A DNA stretch of 64,000 nt, taken from the NCBI GenBank assembly GCA_009823395.1, contig CM020504.1:26808531-26872530 (forward strand). The letters are read 5' to 3'. A program made the translations under genes and the position numbers. A model generated the notes under the pieces. That model did no database searches. It had not been told where the DNA came from and saw only the letters and a program-made list of their open reading frames with translations. Positions 23,846 through 34,193 of the stretch are shown here, in pieces (positions within the stretch are counted from its first letter, which is position 1; every line of letters starts with the position of its first letter). Source of the DNA: Thamnaconus septentrionalis. Its lineage: Eukaryota > Chordata > Actinopteri > Tetraodontiformes > Monacanthidae.

Positions 23846-23989
23846 ATTCCCAACTACTCGTTAACTATCCTGGCTGTGGACGGAGGAGTTCCAGCTATGT
23901 CTTCAACCGCGACGGTCAACGTAGACGTCTTAGACATCAACGACAACCCGCCCACTTTCTCCCTGACCAGCCTGACCACTGTCACACAG
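23846..23989 (+). CDS. fat3: fat3-like coding exon 17: cadherin repeat segment
   Basis: Residues ~3430-3477, phase 0 to 0. [20 protein letters not shown], motif [10 protein letters not shown], ending TTVTQ. Acceptor TCTGTCAG, donor GTTAGT at 23990, a less common donor variant. Confidence 0.9.
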
Positions 23990-24312
23990 GTTAGTCCCAT
24001 GACAAATCCATGTCCATCTATTGCTTTGATGACTGTGATGACGATGATGACCTCTTCATCTTCTTCATCAATGATTTCCTGCTGTCAGTTTTGTTGGAAT
24101 GGACTTGCATTGGGTTCAGACCGAGCTCCTTGTGTCAGTGATCAGAGGTCCTTCTGTGCTCTGGAAGGTCAGCAGCTCCAAGGCCTTGCGGTCTCCTCAA
24201 CTCATGGCCATTTCTCAAGTGTGCCAGTCGCCATGTTCACTGCTGTTTGTTGTCTTCTAATGTATAACCATGTCGCAGCTCTAAAAGAGTCTGTCTGTCT
24301 GTCTGTCCCCAG
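23990..24312 (+). other. Intron, nothing recognised
   Basis: 323 nt; short ATG/TCT-rich stretch at ~24030-24070, otherwise unremarkable. Confidence 0.6.
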
Positions 24313-24510
24313 GAAAATAAGCCAGTTGGCACAAGCATCCTGAAGTTGGCCGTCACAGATGAGGACTCCCCCCAGAATGGCCCCCCCTACCATTTCAACA
24401 TCCTCTCTGGAAACGACGGTCAAGAGTTCGTCCTCGAGAACGATGGAACCTTGGTGGCAAACAAAGTTCTGAGGCGGGACCATGCAACTGAATATGTACT
24501 TCAGATACAG
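24313..24510 (+). CDS. fat3: fat3-like coding exon 18: cadherin repeat segment
   Basis: Residues ~3478-3543, phase 0 to 0. [20 protein letters not shown] through ...[10 protein letters not shown]. Acceptor GTCCCCAG. The donor at 24511 is CAG|GTCAAC, weak downstream of GT, but it joins exactly to [10 protein letters not shown] in exon 19. Confidence 0.87.
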
Positions 24511-25355
24511 GTCAACTCCGAGTACCTTCTGATCTACCTCCAGTATTCTCAACAGTGCGCACGTGTTCACAGCAGCATTACTTGAAGACCATCAACAAGC
24601 TTTGGTTGTGTGTGAGGTTTTCAGGTCATCCAACTGTTCTGCACTCAGCACTGTCAGAACCTCTTCACTGGGACTCTGTCATGCTAGGAAACCCAAGGAG
24701 ATCTCTTGATGTGGTTAGGGTTAGGGTTATCTTTTCTCCGTCACACCTCACACATTCAGGGTTCAACTCATTTATGCAAGCAATCATGCAAAGGTCTTTT
24801 AATCCTGCAATACTTTTCTGGCATTTTGATCGTTTAAAACTCACAACACACATTCGTATCGTAACAAAAACCTCTTTGTTCTGACAAGGCCATTGTGTAG
24901 TTCTTATAACTGTTGTCCAACAAAGATTAGTAGCCTAATGTCTTTACCTTTACGCTGTATGCAGTGCACAACTGTAATTGATCGCCTGTTTTCACCTTTA
25001 ATTCTCAACGTCAGTGTTTATTTTGAGTCGATGATTGATTTGACTGCATCAGCTTTAAAAGGTGGAATTTAGATGCCCAAAAACAAAAGTACAATTTTCT
25101 GCAACATTTAAGTATGTGGAAGGCGGGGCTTGTTTTTGCAGTGCGTATTTAATGCGATGGCCGTTGAGGCAAACATTACTTTTGATTGTGACAGTTGAGG
25201 AAATCTAGTGGACAGATGTTAGTGTGTGATGAGTGTCCAATAAGCTCACGGGAGCCGGACGACCAATCAGGGTGTTTGGCGTCAATCAGTCGATCCATGA
25301 ATCCATCAATCAGAAAGCAGATCTTTGATCTTCTCACCTTCTGGGTCCCTGGCAG
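24511..25355 (+). other. Intron, mostly unremarkable
   Basis: 845 nt; one short TTAGGGTTAGGGTTA motif at ~24714-24729. No transposon or exon recognised. Confidence 0.55.
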
Positions 25356-26156
25356 GTGACGGACTCAGGGAAGCCCCGCCTGTCCTCCGTCTCCTCGCTG
25401 AGCGTCCGGGTCATCGAGGAGAGTCTTCACCCGCCGGCGGTCTCGCCTCTGGAGATCCACATCGTCACCATGGAGGACGAGTTCCCGGGCGGCATCATCG
25501 GCCAGCTGTACGCCAGCGACGCCGACCCTCACGACGCCCTGACCTTTGGCCACACCCTCCCGGCCCAGCGCAGCCTCTTCAAGATAGGCCCTCGCGACGG
25601 CCGCATCGTGGCGCTGGGGGGGCTGGACGCCGGCAGCTACTCCCTCAATGCTAGCGTTAGCGACGGACACTTCACCGTCCCGGTGACGGTCAACATTCAC
25701 GTGAAGCAAGCCACGCCCACGATGCTGCACGAGGCGGTGACGGTGCGTTTCGAGAGCGTCACGCCGCAGGACTTTGTCTCCAACCACCTGAGCGCCGTCC
25801 TGAAGGTCCTGCGGGCCACCGCCGCCTCGCCGGCCGACACGCTGCACCTGCTGGGCCTGCAGCCGGTGGGTGGGACCCGGCAGCTGGACCTGCTGGTGGC
25901 GGTGGGGACGGCGGCGGGGGGGGCTACTACAAGGCCGCCTACCTCACCCAGAAGCTGAGTGCGTCGCGGCGCCACCTGGAGGAGCTGCTGAGAGTGTCGG
26001 CCATCCTGGACAAGAACTGTTCTGGACTGGAGTGCCGCGGCGCCCAGTGTGTGGAGAACATTGTCCTGGAGCCCCTCAACCTGGCCACCTACAGCACCGC
26101 CCGGGTCAGCTTCGTCTCGCCGCGATTCCATCGCACCTCTCGCTGCACCTGCTACG
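25356..26156 (+). CDS. fat3: fat3-like coding exon 19: last cadherin repeat and membrane-distal linker, with an apparent 1-base frameshift
   Basis: Residues ~3544-3810. GC-rich exon starting [19 protein letters not shown]. The frame is open to about 25915, where a run of eight G (25916-25923) is followed by conserved linker in another frame ([20 protein letters not shown], then [15 protein letters not shown]). Adding one base (or removing two) in the run restores the family's sequence and makes the total coding length exactly divisible by three. Acceptor TGGCAG; donor GTGAGT at 26157, phase 1. Either a sequencing/assembly slip or a genuine allele. Confidence 0.85.
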
Positions 26157-26663
26157 GTGAGTCGGCCAATCACAGGGCTGCAAATCACTCACTGGCGGTC
26201 CTGAGAGTCTCGGTGCCATCGCTTCATCTTCAGCACCGACGTCAGGACCAGGACCTGAGTGAGCAGCGGATCATGTGACACCACGAACCCTGACCTCTGA
26301 CCTCCCAAACACATTCCGCATGAAGGTCAGATGACCTTTGACCTTCTGAAGTCTGGATCTGCTCCAGGTTTCTTCCCACAGGGGAGTTTTCCCTGCGCAC
26401 TGTTGCCCCCTGCTGCTCTGGAGGCCCAGTTGTGATGTAGCGCTATACAAATAAAGGTTGATTGGTTGTTTTACCCAATTAGAGGAAAATCGTCTCTTCG
26501 GAACTTCAGACAGTCAACAGAAGCTTTGTTCAGCTATTGTGAGTGGGAGAGGTTTCCATCGGTCAGGTGGATTCATCCGGCCAATGAGCTGCCGGGGAGT
26601 CGTAAAAACTTCAACGCAAGGTTCTAACAGACGTCCTGTTTTCCTGTGTCCCTCTTTGATCAG
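26157..26663 (+). other. Intron with an L2-like LINE tail
   Basis: At ~26430-26470, TGTAGCGCTATACAAATAAAGGTTGATTGGTTG resembles the 3' terminus of fish L2-type LINEs. The rest is unremarkable. Confidence 0.5.
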
Positions 26664-26798
26664 ACGCCAGCTGTGCTGCACTGTCAGAGCAGTGCCAGGA
26701 CCAACCCTGTCCTCCAGACATGCAGTGCTTCACTCACGAGCCAACCAGAGGCTCCTATGGATGCAGGTGTCCCTCCGGCAAACTGGGGGAGTGTGCAG
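26664..26798 (+). CDS. fat3: fat3-like coding exon 20: EGF-like domain 1
   Basis: Residues ~3811-3855, phase 1 to 1. Encodes a six-cysteine EGF module ([19 protein letters not shown]..., [15 protein letters not shown]). Acceptor TTGATCAG, donor GTTGGT at 26799. The frame differs from the longest open frame here, so the exon is easily missed. It sits before laminin G, as in FAT1 and FAT3. Confidence 0.9.
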
Positions 26799-26880
26799 GT
26801 TGGTGTCACAGGAGCTCCACAGGCTAACGCGAAGCTAGTCCCAAAAACACTCCCTAGGCCAGTCTGCAAAATACAGTTTG

Positions 26881-27056
<176 letters not shown>

Positions 27057-27792
27057 GCCAGTACACACATGTATAAATATATACATCAGCATATATATAA
27101 CAAACAATGTTCTTTTTCCAATGTTACTTTCTGGTGTGATCATGTAGTGGTTTTAATATCAATGCTTTTACAATTAGTTTAATGCAGTTTCAATTTAATT
27201 TTAAACCAATATCATCCGTTTTTATGTAGGAAATGAATCAACAATACAAAATAGAAGACTTCAAACAAAATAAATTGCATCTCAGCACCCTCTAGTGGTT
27301 ACCAAGAAATATACCATCAGCGAAGCACGTTGCCTCACATGTGAACGTGGGCGGTAAAGCACACGAACGTGACTTCACACAAAGAACTTTTATAATTGAA
27401 TTACCTGCAATGAACAGTTAGTGACAAACGATTTGTCGTCAGCACCTCCGCTGCAACCAACGTCTAAAAGGAAAATAAAAATACCGACTTCAGTATATAA
27501 AAAAAATACATAGCATAACCAACTTGAATCAGTACAGCTGAGAATTCTGTCTTGCTGGCTGCGCTGCAGAAGTGCTGCCACCGTGAGGTGAACAGAAGAA
27601 TTGCAGTCAGCTTGTTAGAGAAACCGCAGGCCACTGAAAATCAGCTGGCCAACTGCATTTGGCCGCTGCAGTGTCACTCAAAATGTCTTTAACGTCTCCT
27701 CAGCTAATAATAATAAAATATTATACACTTTTTTTTGGCTAAGTGGAGCTTGTGTGTGTGTGTGTGTGTGTGTGTGTGATTGGGTGCTTGAG
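27057..27792 (+). other. Rest of intron 20, with a poly-T and (TG)n tract close to the acceptor
   Basis: AT-rich sequence without a recognised element until CTTTTTTTTGG (~27728) and (TG)n at ~27750-27778, only about 14 nt upstream of the acceptor AG at 27791-27792. Confidence 0.6.
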
Positions 27793-27947
27793 GCCACTCC
27801 TCCCTGAGTTTCTCTGGCAACAGCTACATCAAGTACAGGCTTTTTGATTGGCTGCAGCCGGAGCTGAAGGTCAGCCTCCGGATCAGAACCCTGCAGAGTC
27901 GAGGGGTGGTTCTGTTCACTCAGACCGAGCCCTGCATCATGCTCAAG
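27793..27947 (+). CDS. fat3: fat3-like coding exon 21: laminin G domain, first part
   Basis: Residues ~3856-3907, phase 1 to 0. HSSLSFSGNSYIKYRLFDWL, LRIRTLQSRGVVLFTQTEPC and IMLK, the family's laminin G N-terminal strands. The acceptor GCTTGAG lacks a good pyrimidine tract and is preceded by (TG)n. Donor GTATGT at 27948. The start was chosen because it restores phase and the GECAG-to-laminin G junction. Confidence 0.88.
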
Positions 27948-27957
27948 GTATGTGAGT

Positions 27958-28045
27958 GTACTCACTGCAGACCAACACTCACTGCAGACCAACACACACT
28001 GCGCAGACCAACACTCACTGCAGACAAACACTCACTGCAGACCAG
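27958..28045 (+). repeat. Short minisatellite in an intron
   Basis: About five imperfect copies of CTCACTGCAGACCAACA fill most of the 163-nt intron between the two laminin G exons. Confidence 0.85.
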
Positions 28046-28110
28046 TGGGAGGAGTCCTTCCACATGTTTCTTCTTTGAGAGAGTCTCCCCCTGCTGGTGT
28101 GTCTGAGCAG

Positions 28111-28356
28111 CTGCAGGAGGGAAAGCTGTGCTTCCAGCTGTCGTGCGGCCTGGGTGACGCCCCCGCCACCGCTGCTGCGGACTTGACGGGCGTCTCTGGT
28201 CATCACGTTAACGACGGCCACTGGCACACAGTGGTGCTGGAGCTCAACCACAACTTCAGCGGCCTGGCGGTGGACAGCAGCTACTTTGAACAACGACTAG
28301 GAGCCTCGACGCTGCCGTCGCTCACTCCAGACAAGAGCATCTGCCTGGGGGCGCTA
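28111..28356 (+). CDS. fat3: fat3-like coding exon 22: laminin G domain, second part
   Basis: Residues ~3908-3989, phase 0 to 0. LQEGKLCFQLSCGLGDAPAT, HHVNDGHWHTVVLELNHNFS, ending ...SICLGAL. The VNDGxWH core motif is intact. Acceptor CTGAGCAG at 28109-28110 was chosen over the following CTGCAG because LQEGKL aligns with the family's I-V-D-G-K-L. Donor GTGAGT at 28357. Confidence 0.9.
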
Positions 28357-28830
28357 GTGAGTCTCTGAGTGGAGGAAGCTTCTTATGCTCTCTCTCTCCC
28401 TCTCTCTTCCTCCCTCTCTCTCTCTCCCTCTCTCTCTCTCTGTCTCTCTCCCCCGCCCTTGCCCCACCCCCCTCTCTTTAAAAACTACAATGATTTTCCA
28501 GTGGAATGTGCATCAGGTGTGCAAAGCGTTGCTTCTTCTTCCGGCAGATGGAGCAAAGTCTTCTTGCTGTCGTATCATCCGACTGATATCTCAGCTTTAG
28601 TTGATGTTTTCCTCTTAATTCCCAGCAGCCCTGCAGAGGGTTGGAGCAGTTAAAGAAAGTAGACTAAATATTTGTTGTGTTGCGTCACTTCTAGATTTCA
28701 TCACAAGATGAACTCTACCAGTGGTTTTCTCATTGATCAGATTTGATGAGAATTGATCCGAACGTCTTTGTTGCTCCTACGAGTCGTTGATGTTGTGCAG
28801 TTGAACGCCAGCGTCTGCTCTTTGCACCAG
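28357..28830 (+). other. Intron with (CT)n
   Basis: Pyrimidine-rich (CT)n/(TCTCCC)n at ~28388-28450; remaining sequence unremarkable. Confidence 0.7.
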
Positions 28831-29071
28831 GTGCAGAACGAGCAGAGCGTCTCGGAGCAGCAGAAGAACCCGCTGGTTCTGCAGGGCTTCCAGGGCTGCC
28901 TGGACTCGGTTCTGGTCAATGCCAACCAGCTGCCCCTGCAGAACAAACGCTCTCACGTGGCTGAAGTGGTGGAGCTGGCGGAGATCAAACTGGGCTGCGT
29001 GCTTCATCCAGACCACTGCCTGGCGCAGCCCTGCCTCAATGGAGCCACCTGCGTGAACCTGCCCTCTGGTG
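28831..29071 (+). CDS. fat3: fat3-like coding exon 23: laminin G end and start of EGF-like domain 2
   Basis: Residues ~3990-4069, phase 0 to 1. [40 protein letters not shown], ending TCVNLPSGG. Acceptor TTGCACCAG, donor GTAATG at 29072. The conserved GFQGCLDSV motif marks the laminin G C-terminal strand. Confidence 0.92.
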
Positions 29072-29289
29072 GTAATGTAAAGCAGTGCAGCAGTAATCAA
29101 AGGTCCAGTGTGGAACACTGGGCTCGATGAATGATTTTTTTGGTAAAGTGCACACTGGCAGAACTGGGTGTGTGTTTAGAGTGAAGTGCTGGACTACAGT
29201 CAGACAGAAGCTCTGTGAGTGGACCTCCTGCTCACCAAACCTCTTCATCTCTTCATCTCTTCCTCTCTTCTTCCCTGCTGGTCCACCAG

Positions 29290-29443
29290 GGTTCTCGTGC
29301 CAGTGCAGCCCCAGATTCACTGGAGGTCACTGTGAGATGGAGATCACAGCTTGCGTGCCCAACCCCTGCCAGAACGCTGCTGCTTGCAGGACCATCGGCC
29401 ACGCATTCCTGTGCAGCTGCAGAAGAGGCTTCAAGGGTCTGAT
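29290..29443 (+). CDS. fat3: fat3-like coding exon 24: EGF-like domain 2 end and EGF-like domain 3
   Basis: Residues ~4070-4120, phase 1 to 2. FSCQCSPRFTGGHCEMEI, then ACVPNPCQNAAACRTIGHAF and LCSCRRGFKGL. The last two bases (AT) join with the first base of exon 25 to give Ile before the final cysteine. Acceptor TCCACCAG, donor GTGAGT at 29444. Confidence 0.92.
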
Positions 29444-30321
29444 GTGAGTTCCCTTCAAGACAACAACATAAAGACAGAGTTGGGAGAAAAGTCTGTGTTC
29501 TTGAAAACGTCTTCAGTTGATTTATTAGGATTGTTAGGAATGAACTCTGGACAAAGCTGTGCCTGGACTCATCAGAATCATCTTCTGACCGACCTTCAAC
29601 CAACATGGATTCTGCAACACTCCACTGTTGTAGCTTCTGGAAGCTCTTTGCTACCAGCATAGAAAAAAAAACCCGGGCTCAGTATCACGCTATAACGTGA
29701 AACTGTTGTTATTCCAGGATTTCCTGTTATAACCTGAAATTTATCACCTTAGAATGAGAGCCCGGTTGTCACAGTGTCTAGTGCGGCCACAAACTACGGA
29801 AGCGCATCAACTGGGCTTGATAGAATACGAAGCCATTCAAAGGATTGTTGGGGTCTAGTTGATCTAGTTGAATCAAGCTCCATGATCTGTGTACAAGTAC
29901 GATAAAGGCGACGTTCTAAAAACAAAACTCAATAACAAAACTTAATAACCGAAATCAGACAAACTACCATCAGCAGAATTCACGTAGGCAATACAGGAAT
30001 TTAACTCCCAAGCTAGGCCTGACTGCAGACACCCATGTGAAGTGTGGTGATGGCTGCTTTCACTCATTAACAGGTGTAGAATTCCCCTCAGTATCAGGTA
30101 ATAACGTGGTAGTTTGATGTTATTACCTGATACTGAGCCCTGTGTTTCCGTAGGGTGGCAGTGATACACTTGTGCGGTATTTTCACCAAAGTTGCCTGAC
30201 AATGTCTCGCTAACATCTGCAGAAAAACTGGGCCTGCAGGGTTTTTTCTGATCCAAATGTTGCTTTTGCTGTTTTGTTTGTTTGCGTTTTCAATCTTTGT
30301 CCTTTTTTTAAACTCCTGCAG
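29444..30321 (+). mobile_element. Intron containing a probable MITE with terminal inverted repeats
   Basis: A GGGCTCAGTATCA(C/G)G(C/G)TAATAACGT-like terminus at ~29676 recurs inverted at ~30144, giving an element of about 470 bp. Its right end is itself a near-perfect 51-nt hairpin (30087-30137). No target duplication is clear. Confidence 0.45.
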
Positions 30322-31061
30322 CTGTGAGGAAGACGTAAACGAATGCGCACGCGGCAGCCTGGCGGACGAGTGCGAGAACGGCGGCGTCTGCGTCAACACT
30401 CACGGCTCCTTCTACTGCAACTGCACGGCCGGCTTCGTGGGCCAACGCTGCGGCTCGCGGCCCGTGGTGGTCCCGGACATGCGGGCGGGCCGGGCCGCGG
30501 TGGGGCGAGAGGAGCTGGTGGGCATCAGTGTGGTGCTCCTGGTGATCGTGGCGCTGGTGGTTTCCTTCGTGGTTCTGCGCAAGAGGTTCTTCCAGAAGGA
30601 CTACTCCAGGAACGACCTGTCCCTGGTCCAGGACCCGGCCACGGCGGCGCTCCTCAACAAAGCCGCCGGCTTCCACTTCAAGACGCTGCACTGCCACTCC
30701 AGAGACGCCCTCAACCTCTTTGCCGAGACGGGACTGGGGGGGTCGGCGGCCTCGGGGGGGTCGGCGTTCAAAGGGCCTCCCCAGGTTCCCGTCAGGCCCA
30801 TCGCCTACACCCCCTGCTTCAAAGGAGACCCCAAGGCCACATTGCAGAAGGTGGCGGAGAGCCGAGGCAGTGCGGAGCACACGGAGATGAGAACCTTCCA
30901 CCCCGGTGAGTCCCCCAGGATCCTGCCGGGAGGCAACAGGAGGGGCCTGGTGGTCTGCAGCGTGGCCCCCAACCTGCCTCCAGTGGCCCCCAACCTGCCT
31001 CCAGTGTCCCCGTCCTGCTCAGAAGACTCCATCTGCAAGAGCCCCTGGGACAGCAAGGAGG
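30322..31061 (+). CDS. fat3: fat3-like coding exon 25: calcium-binding EGF, transmembrane helix and start of the intracellular domain
   Basis: Residues ~4121-4367, phase 2 to 1. The order is EEDVNECARG...GVCVNTHGSFYCNC (calcium-binding EGF consensus), RPVVVPDMRAG, the transmembrane helix LVGISVVLLVIVALVVSFVV, basic stop RKRFFQKDYSRND, LVQDPATAALLNK, a Gly-rich insertion, PPQVPVRPIAYTPCF, MRTFHP (fits the WIRS pattern, hydrophobic-x-T/S-F-x-x) and a duplicated VAPNLPP. Donor GTGAGC at 31062. An internal perfect donor at 30906 offers an in-frame shorter form. Confidence 0.93.
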
Positions 31062-31129
31062 GTGAGCTGGCGTTGGTCCACCCTGCTGATCTTCAGGGTT
31101 GGACAGGAGATCCTTTTGGGGGGAATTAA

Positions 31130-32935
31130 GAAATTTGAATTCTGAAAGTTTCCCGCATTGAGTTGTTTTTTTTTTATATATCTGGCATTCTTTTTTTTTT
31201 TTAATTCTCTCCCAGATGCAAGAAAATATTTTCTTTGAAGCAGAAATCTCCTGGTCTCTGTTGGCCCTCATCTTAAACAATCTCAGTGTTTTCCCCGCCC
31301 CCTTTAAAAGGGCGGTGGTGAGGCCCCTTCTGAAGAACATTTTTAATAACTGCGGACCTGCATCCAACTCAGCCTTTGAAGTAAAATCTTAGAAAAACTA
31401 AAAAGTAAAGGATTTTTTAAATACAAAAGAATATTTTAGAGAAACATCCATCTGGTTTTGGAATGAAGCACAGCACTGAGACAGCCTTGTAAAGTCCTCA
31501 AGGACTTCTATAAATAAAATGTATTATTATTATTATTTTTGTTGAGGTGCAACACAGACTCACTAAAAGTGACAGTCCTGGTGCTACTGGATCTAAGCGC
31601 AGCCTTTGATGCAGTAGATGACCACATTTTATTGAATAGACTCAGAAACCTGGTGGGCCTCTCTTGTGCTGTTTTTACCAGGTTGGTTCTTGGTGTGGAT
31701 GCCTGCTCCTCCAGAACTCATGGAATCAGGTGTGGGGTCCCTCAAGGGTCAGCTTTAGGTCCGGTTCTTTTTAATCTGGGCCTGCTTCCCTTGCTGACGT
31801 CATCAGGAGACACAGCATCGGCTTCCACTCTTATGCTGATGATACATAGCTGTACATCGCTGTGTCTCCTGATGACACACAGCCAATCGATGCCCTTTTT
31901 CACTGTAATTCAGGTATAAAGTCATGGATGGCAGGCAGTGAACTTCCTACAGCTCAACCAGGACTAAACTGAGGTTTCAGTCATTGGTGCTGAAGGCCGC
32001 AGAGAGGAACTTTTACCAAAACTACGAGATTTTAAACCCTCGCAATATGTAAAGAACCTGGGCGTAGTTTTTGACTTTGAGCTCATATTTGTTCCACATG
32101 TACAAAATATTAGGAAGACAGGTTTTTACCCTCTCAGGCCAGCAGGCGGTGCTGTTGCATGCTTTTATTTCCTGTAGATTAGATGTCCTGCTCTCTGGTC
32201 TTCCCATAATCTACAAACATTACAAAAGTGGCGGCTGGTGTGCTGAGGAGGACCAGAGGATCACATGACGCCAGTTTTAAAGTCGCTGCAAGCACCCCCC
32301 TGTCCACTTCAGGGTCCAGACGTTATTAAACGTCTGATTGGTCTTGGGCCATCTGATCTATCAGACCTGCTTCTATCACATCCACCCTCGTGGACCCTGA
32401 GGTCCTCTGGCACCGACCCTAACCCTAACCCTTCAACCGTACCACCAGTCAAAATAAAACCCACGGCGAGGCTGCGTTCAGCCATCATGGCCCTTATTGG
32501 TGGAGCAGCCTGCCAGGGAACCAGTCTGACCCGAACCCCAACCCTGCCAGGGAACCTCAGAGTCTGTTGATATTTTCAGAGGAACTTCAGACAAAGCTTT
32601 TGAATCTGGCTTTTAACTGTGGTGGCGCCCCCTGTGGCTGCAGACTGTGGTGCCTCTCTGTGTGGATGGCCGCCCATTAGTGGCCTTTCCTCACTCTAAC
32701 CTTAGTGCCCAGCTATCCTGTGTGTGTCTGTGTGGAGGGGCGGGTCCATATGAGGGGGTGGGAGGGATGAGCTTTTATTTATTTATTTATTTATTTATTT
32801 TCTCTTGTTTGTTGTCTCGCCGTTTTGTTTTTGTTTTATCTTGTGAAGCACTTTGGGTTGCAACATCGTTTGCATGAAAAGTGCTGTATAAATAAAGTTT
32901 GATTTTGATTTAATTTCATTTGGTAACAGACACAC
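31130..32935 (+). mobile_element. Decayed L2/Rex-like LINE (reverse transcriptase remnant) in intron 25
   Basis: Readable pieces of a non-LTR reverse transcriptase: LLDLSAAFDAVDDHILLNRL at ~31580-31640, GVPQGSALGPVLFN at ~31736-31779, and a YADDT motif followed by an in-frame TAG at ~31832-31850. Downstream comes LGPSDLSDLLL at ~32345, and then the typical tail (GAAGCACTTTGGGTTGCAAC... AAATAAAGTTTGATTTTGATT) at ~32845-32912. Stops and frameshifts make it inactive. (TTTA)n at ~32776-32800 lies inside. The exact 5' truncation point is unclear. Confidence 0.75.
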
Positions 32936-32989
32936 AGATATATATATCCACACATCCATGTATTCCTCCTGGATGGCCTACGAGGTTGT

Positions 32990-33070
32990 TCCTGTTGTCC
33001 ACTCTTGGTCCGGTCTGGTCTGGTCTGGTCTAGTCTAGTCTAGTCTGGTCTGGTCTGGTCTAGTCTGGTT
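32990..33070. repeat. (GGTCT/AGTCT)n pentanucleotide repeat
   Basis: TGGTC/TAGTC units repeat from ~33006 to 33068 downstream of the LINE tail. Confidence 0.9.
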
Positions 33071-33364
33071 TGGTTCTCCTGGTGTTGCCATCCTGCACCA
33101 CTGCGTTTCCCAGAAAGTCACAAAACATACAAATGTGTGTTTTTGTTTTATATTCTTGTTACTATATTCTTTCTCCACATTACACAATACCCATTGTATT
33201 GTGTAATGTAATTCAAATAATTCTAAATGAATTTGAGGAACATCAAACTCGTCTAATATTGGTAAATCTTGAGAAAGCCAAAGATGAACTTGCAGTTGCT
33301 GCTTTCCTCCACTGTGTGGTTCTTCTCCCACAACATCTGCTGTGGCTTACAGGTCTTTTCACAG

Positions 33365-33478
33365 ACCAGGTCGATGTGGACAAAGTGACGTGTTTGTCCG
33401 GAACCAACAGCGACGGTCAGAGCGTCTCAGAGGTCAAATCTGGAAGTTTGTTCCGCTCGGACTCTTGCGAGGACAACG
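33365..33478 (+). CDS. fat3: fat3-like coding exon 26: intracellular domain
   Basis: Residues ~4368-4405, phase 1 to 1. QVDVDKVTCLSGTNSDGQSV, ending SLFRSDSCEDN, which aligns with the family's E-V-T-C-F-A-G-S-N / F-x-S-D-S-G-D-D-N block. Acceptor TTTTCACAG; a second in-frame acceptor 12 nt upstream (CTTACAG, exon from 33353) would add four residues. Donor GTAAGG at 33479. Confidence 0.85.
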
Positions 33479-34193
33479 GTAAGGAAAACACTTCACTCAG
33501 TTCGCTAACCTGAAATATTGCAGTTGTTTTTCTTCCCTCACGGTGAAAACACTCAACAAGAGGCTCCAACAATCAAAGTCATTCAATCAAATCAAAAGGA
33601 CTTCAGCAGAACTTGAAATGTTGCAAAGTTCAGTAAAATAACCCAAAACAAGGCCCAAGTGTGTGTGTTTGAAGGACGATTAACACAAAACTACGAGATA
33701 CTTTATTGGTCTGTGGAGGTTCTCAGTCATCCAGGTCTTCTAGAAGTAGAAGCGATGAGTTGGCTTTTTAAGTATTTATTTAGTTTTTATTCAATCCCAC
33801 ACAAGCTGTCACTTCATCTTTGTTTTCTTGGAATTGGAAAAGTTTTCAACAAACTTGAAGTGTTTTGCCCTGACCATTATTTCTAATGTGTACTTTTTGT
33901 GATGCGTTTGTACTGTTTTGTATTATAATCCAAGGTTTATGCCACTGCTGCCATCAGTGAACAACTTTAGTAGTCAACAAAAAACTTTCTTGTATTTCGT
34001 ATCGTACGTTTCTGTACATAGACGTTCTTTTACTTTATATTTTTTCCACACTACGATATCATTTTTTTATATGTGAATTACAAATTTACTGCTTTACAAA
34101 CAGTGAGAATAGTAAAAGGTATAATAACTTCATTAAAGTGTGTACTTAGAGTTATTGAAGGAGTGTCCTCACCAAACTGTTTGTTGCTTCCAG
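33479..34193 (+). other. Intron, nothing recognised
   Basis: 715 nt of AT-rich sequence with no element I can identify. Confidence 0.6.

Noticed and set aside
25365..26188. Long minus-strand and alternate-frame ORFs over the GC-rich coding exon 19
   Set aside because: Shadow frames from high GC; the plus-strand frame carries the cadherin and linker motifs.
30308..30909. 188-197 codon alternate frames over coding exon 25
   Set aside because: Shadows of the EGF/transmembrane exon caused by GC-rich codon use.
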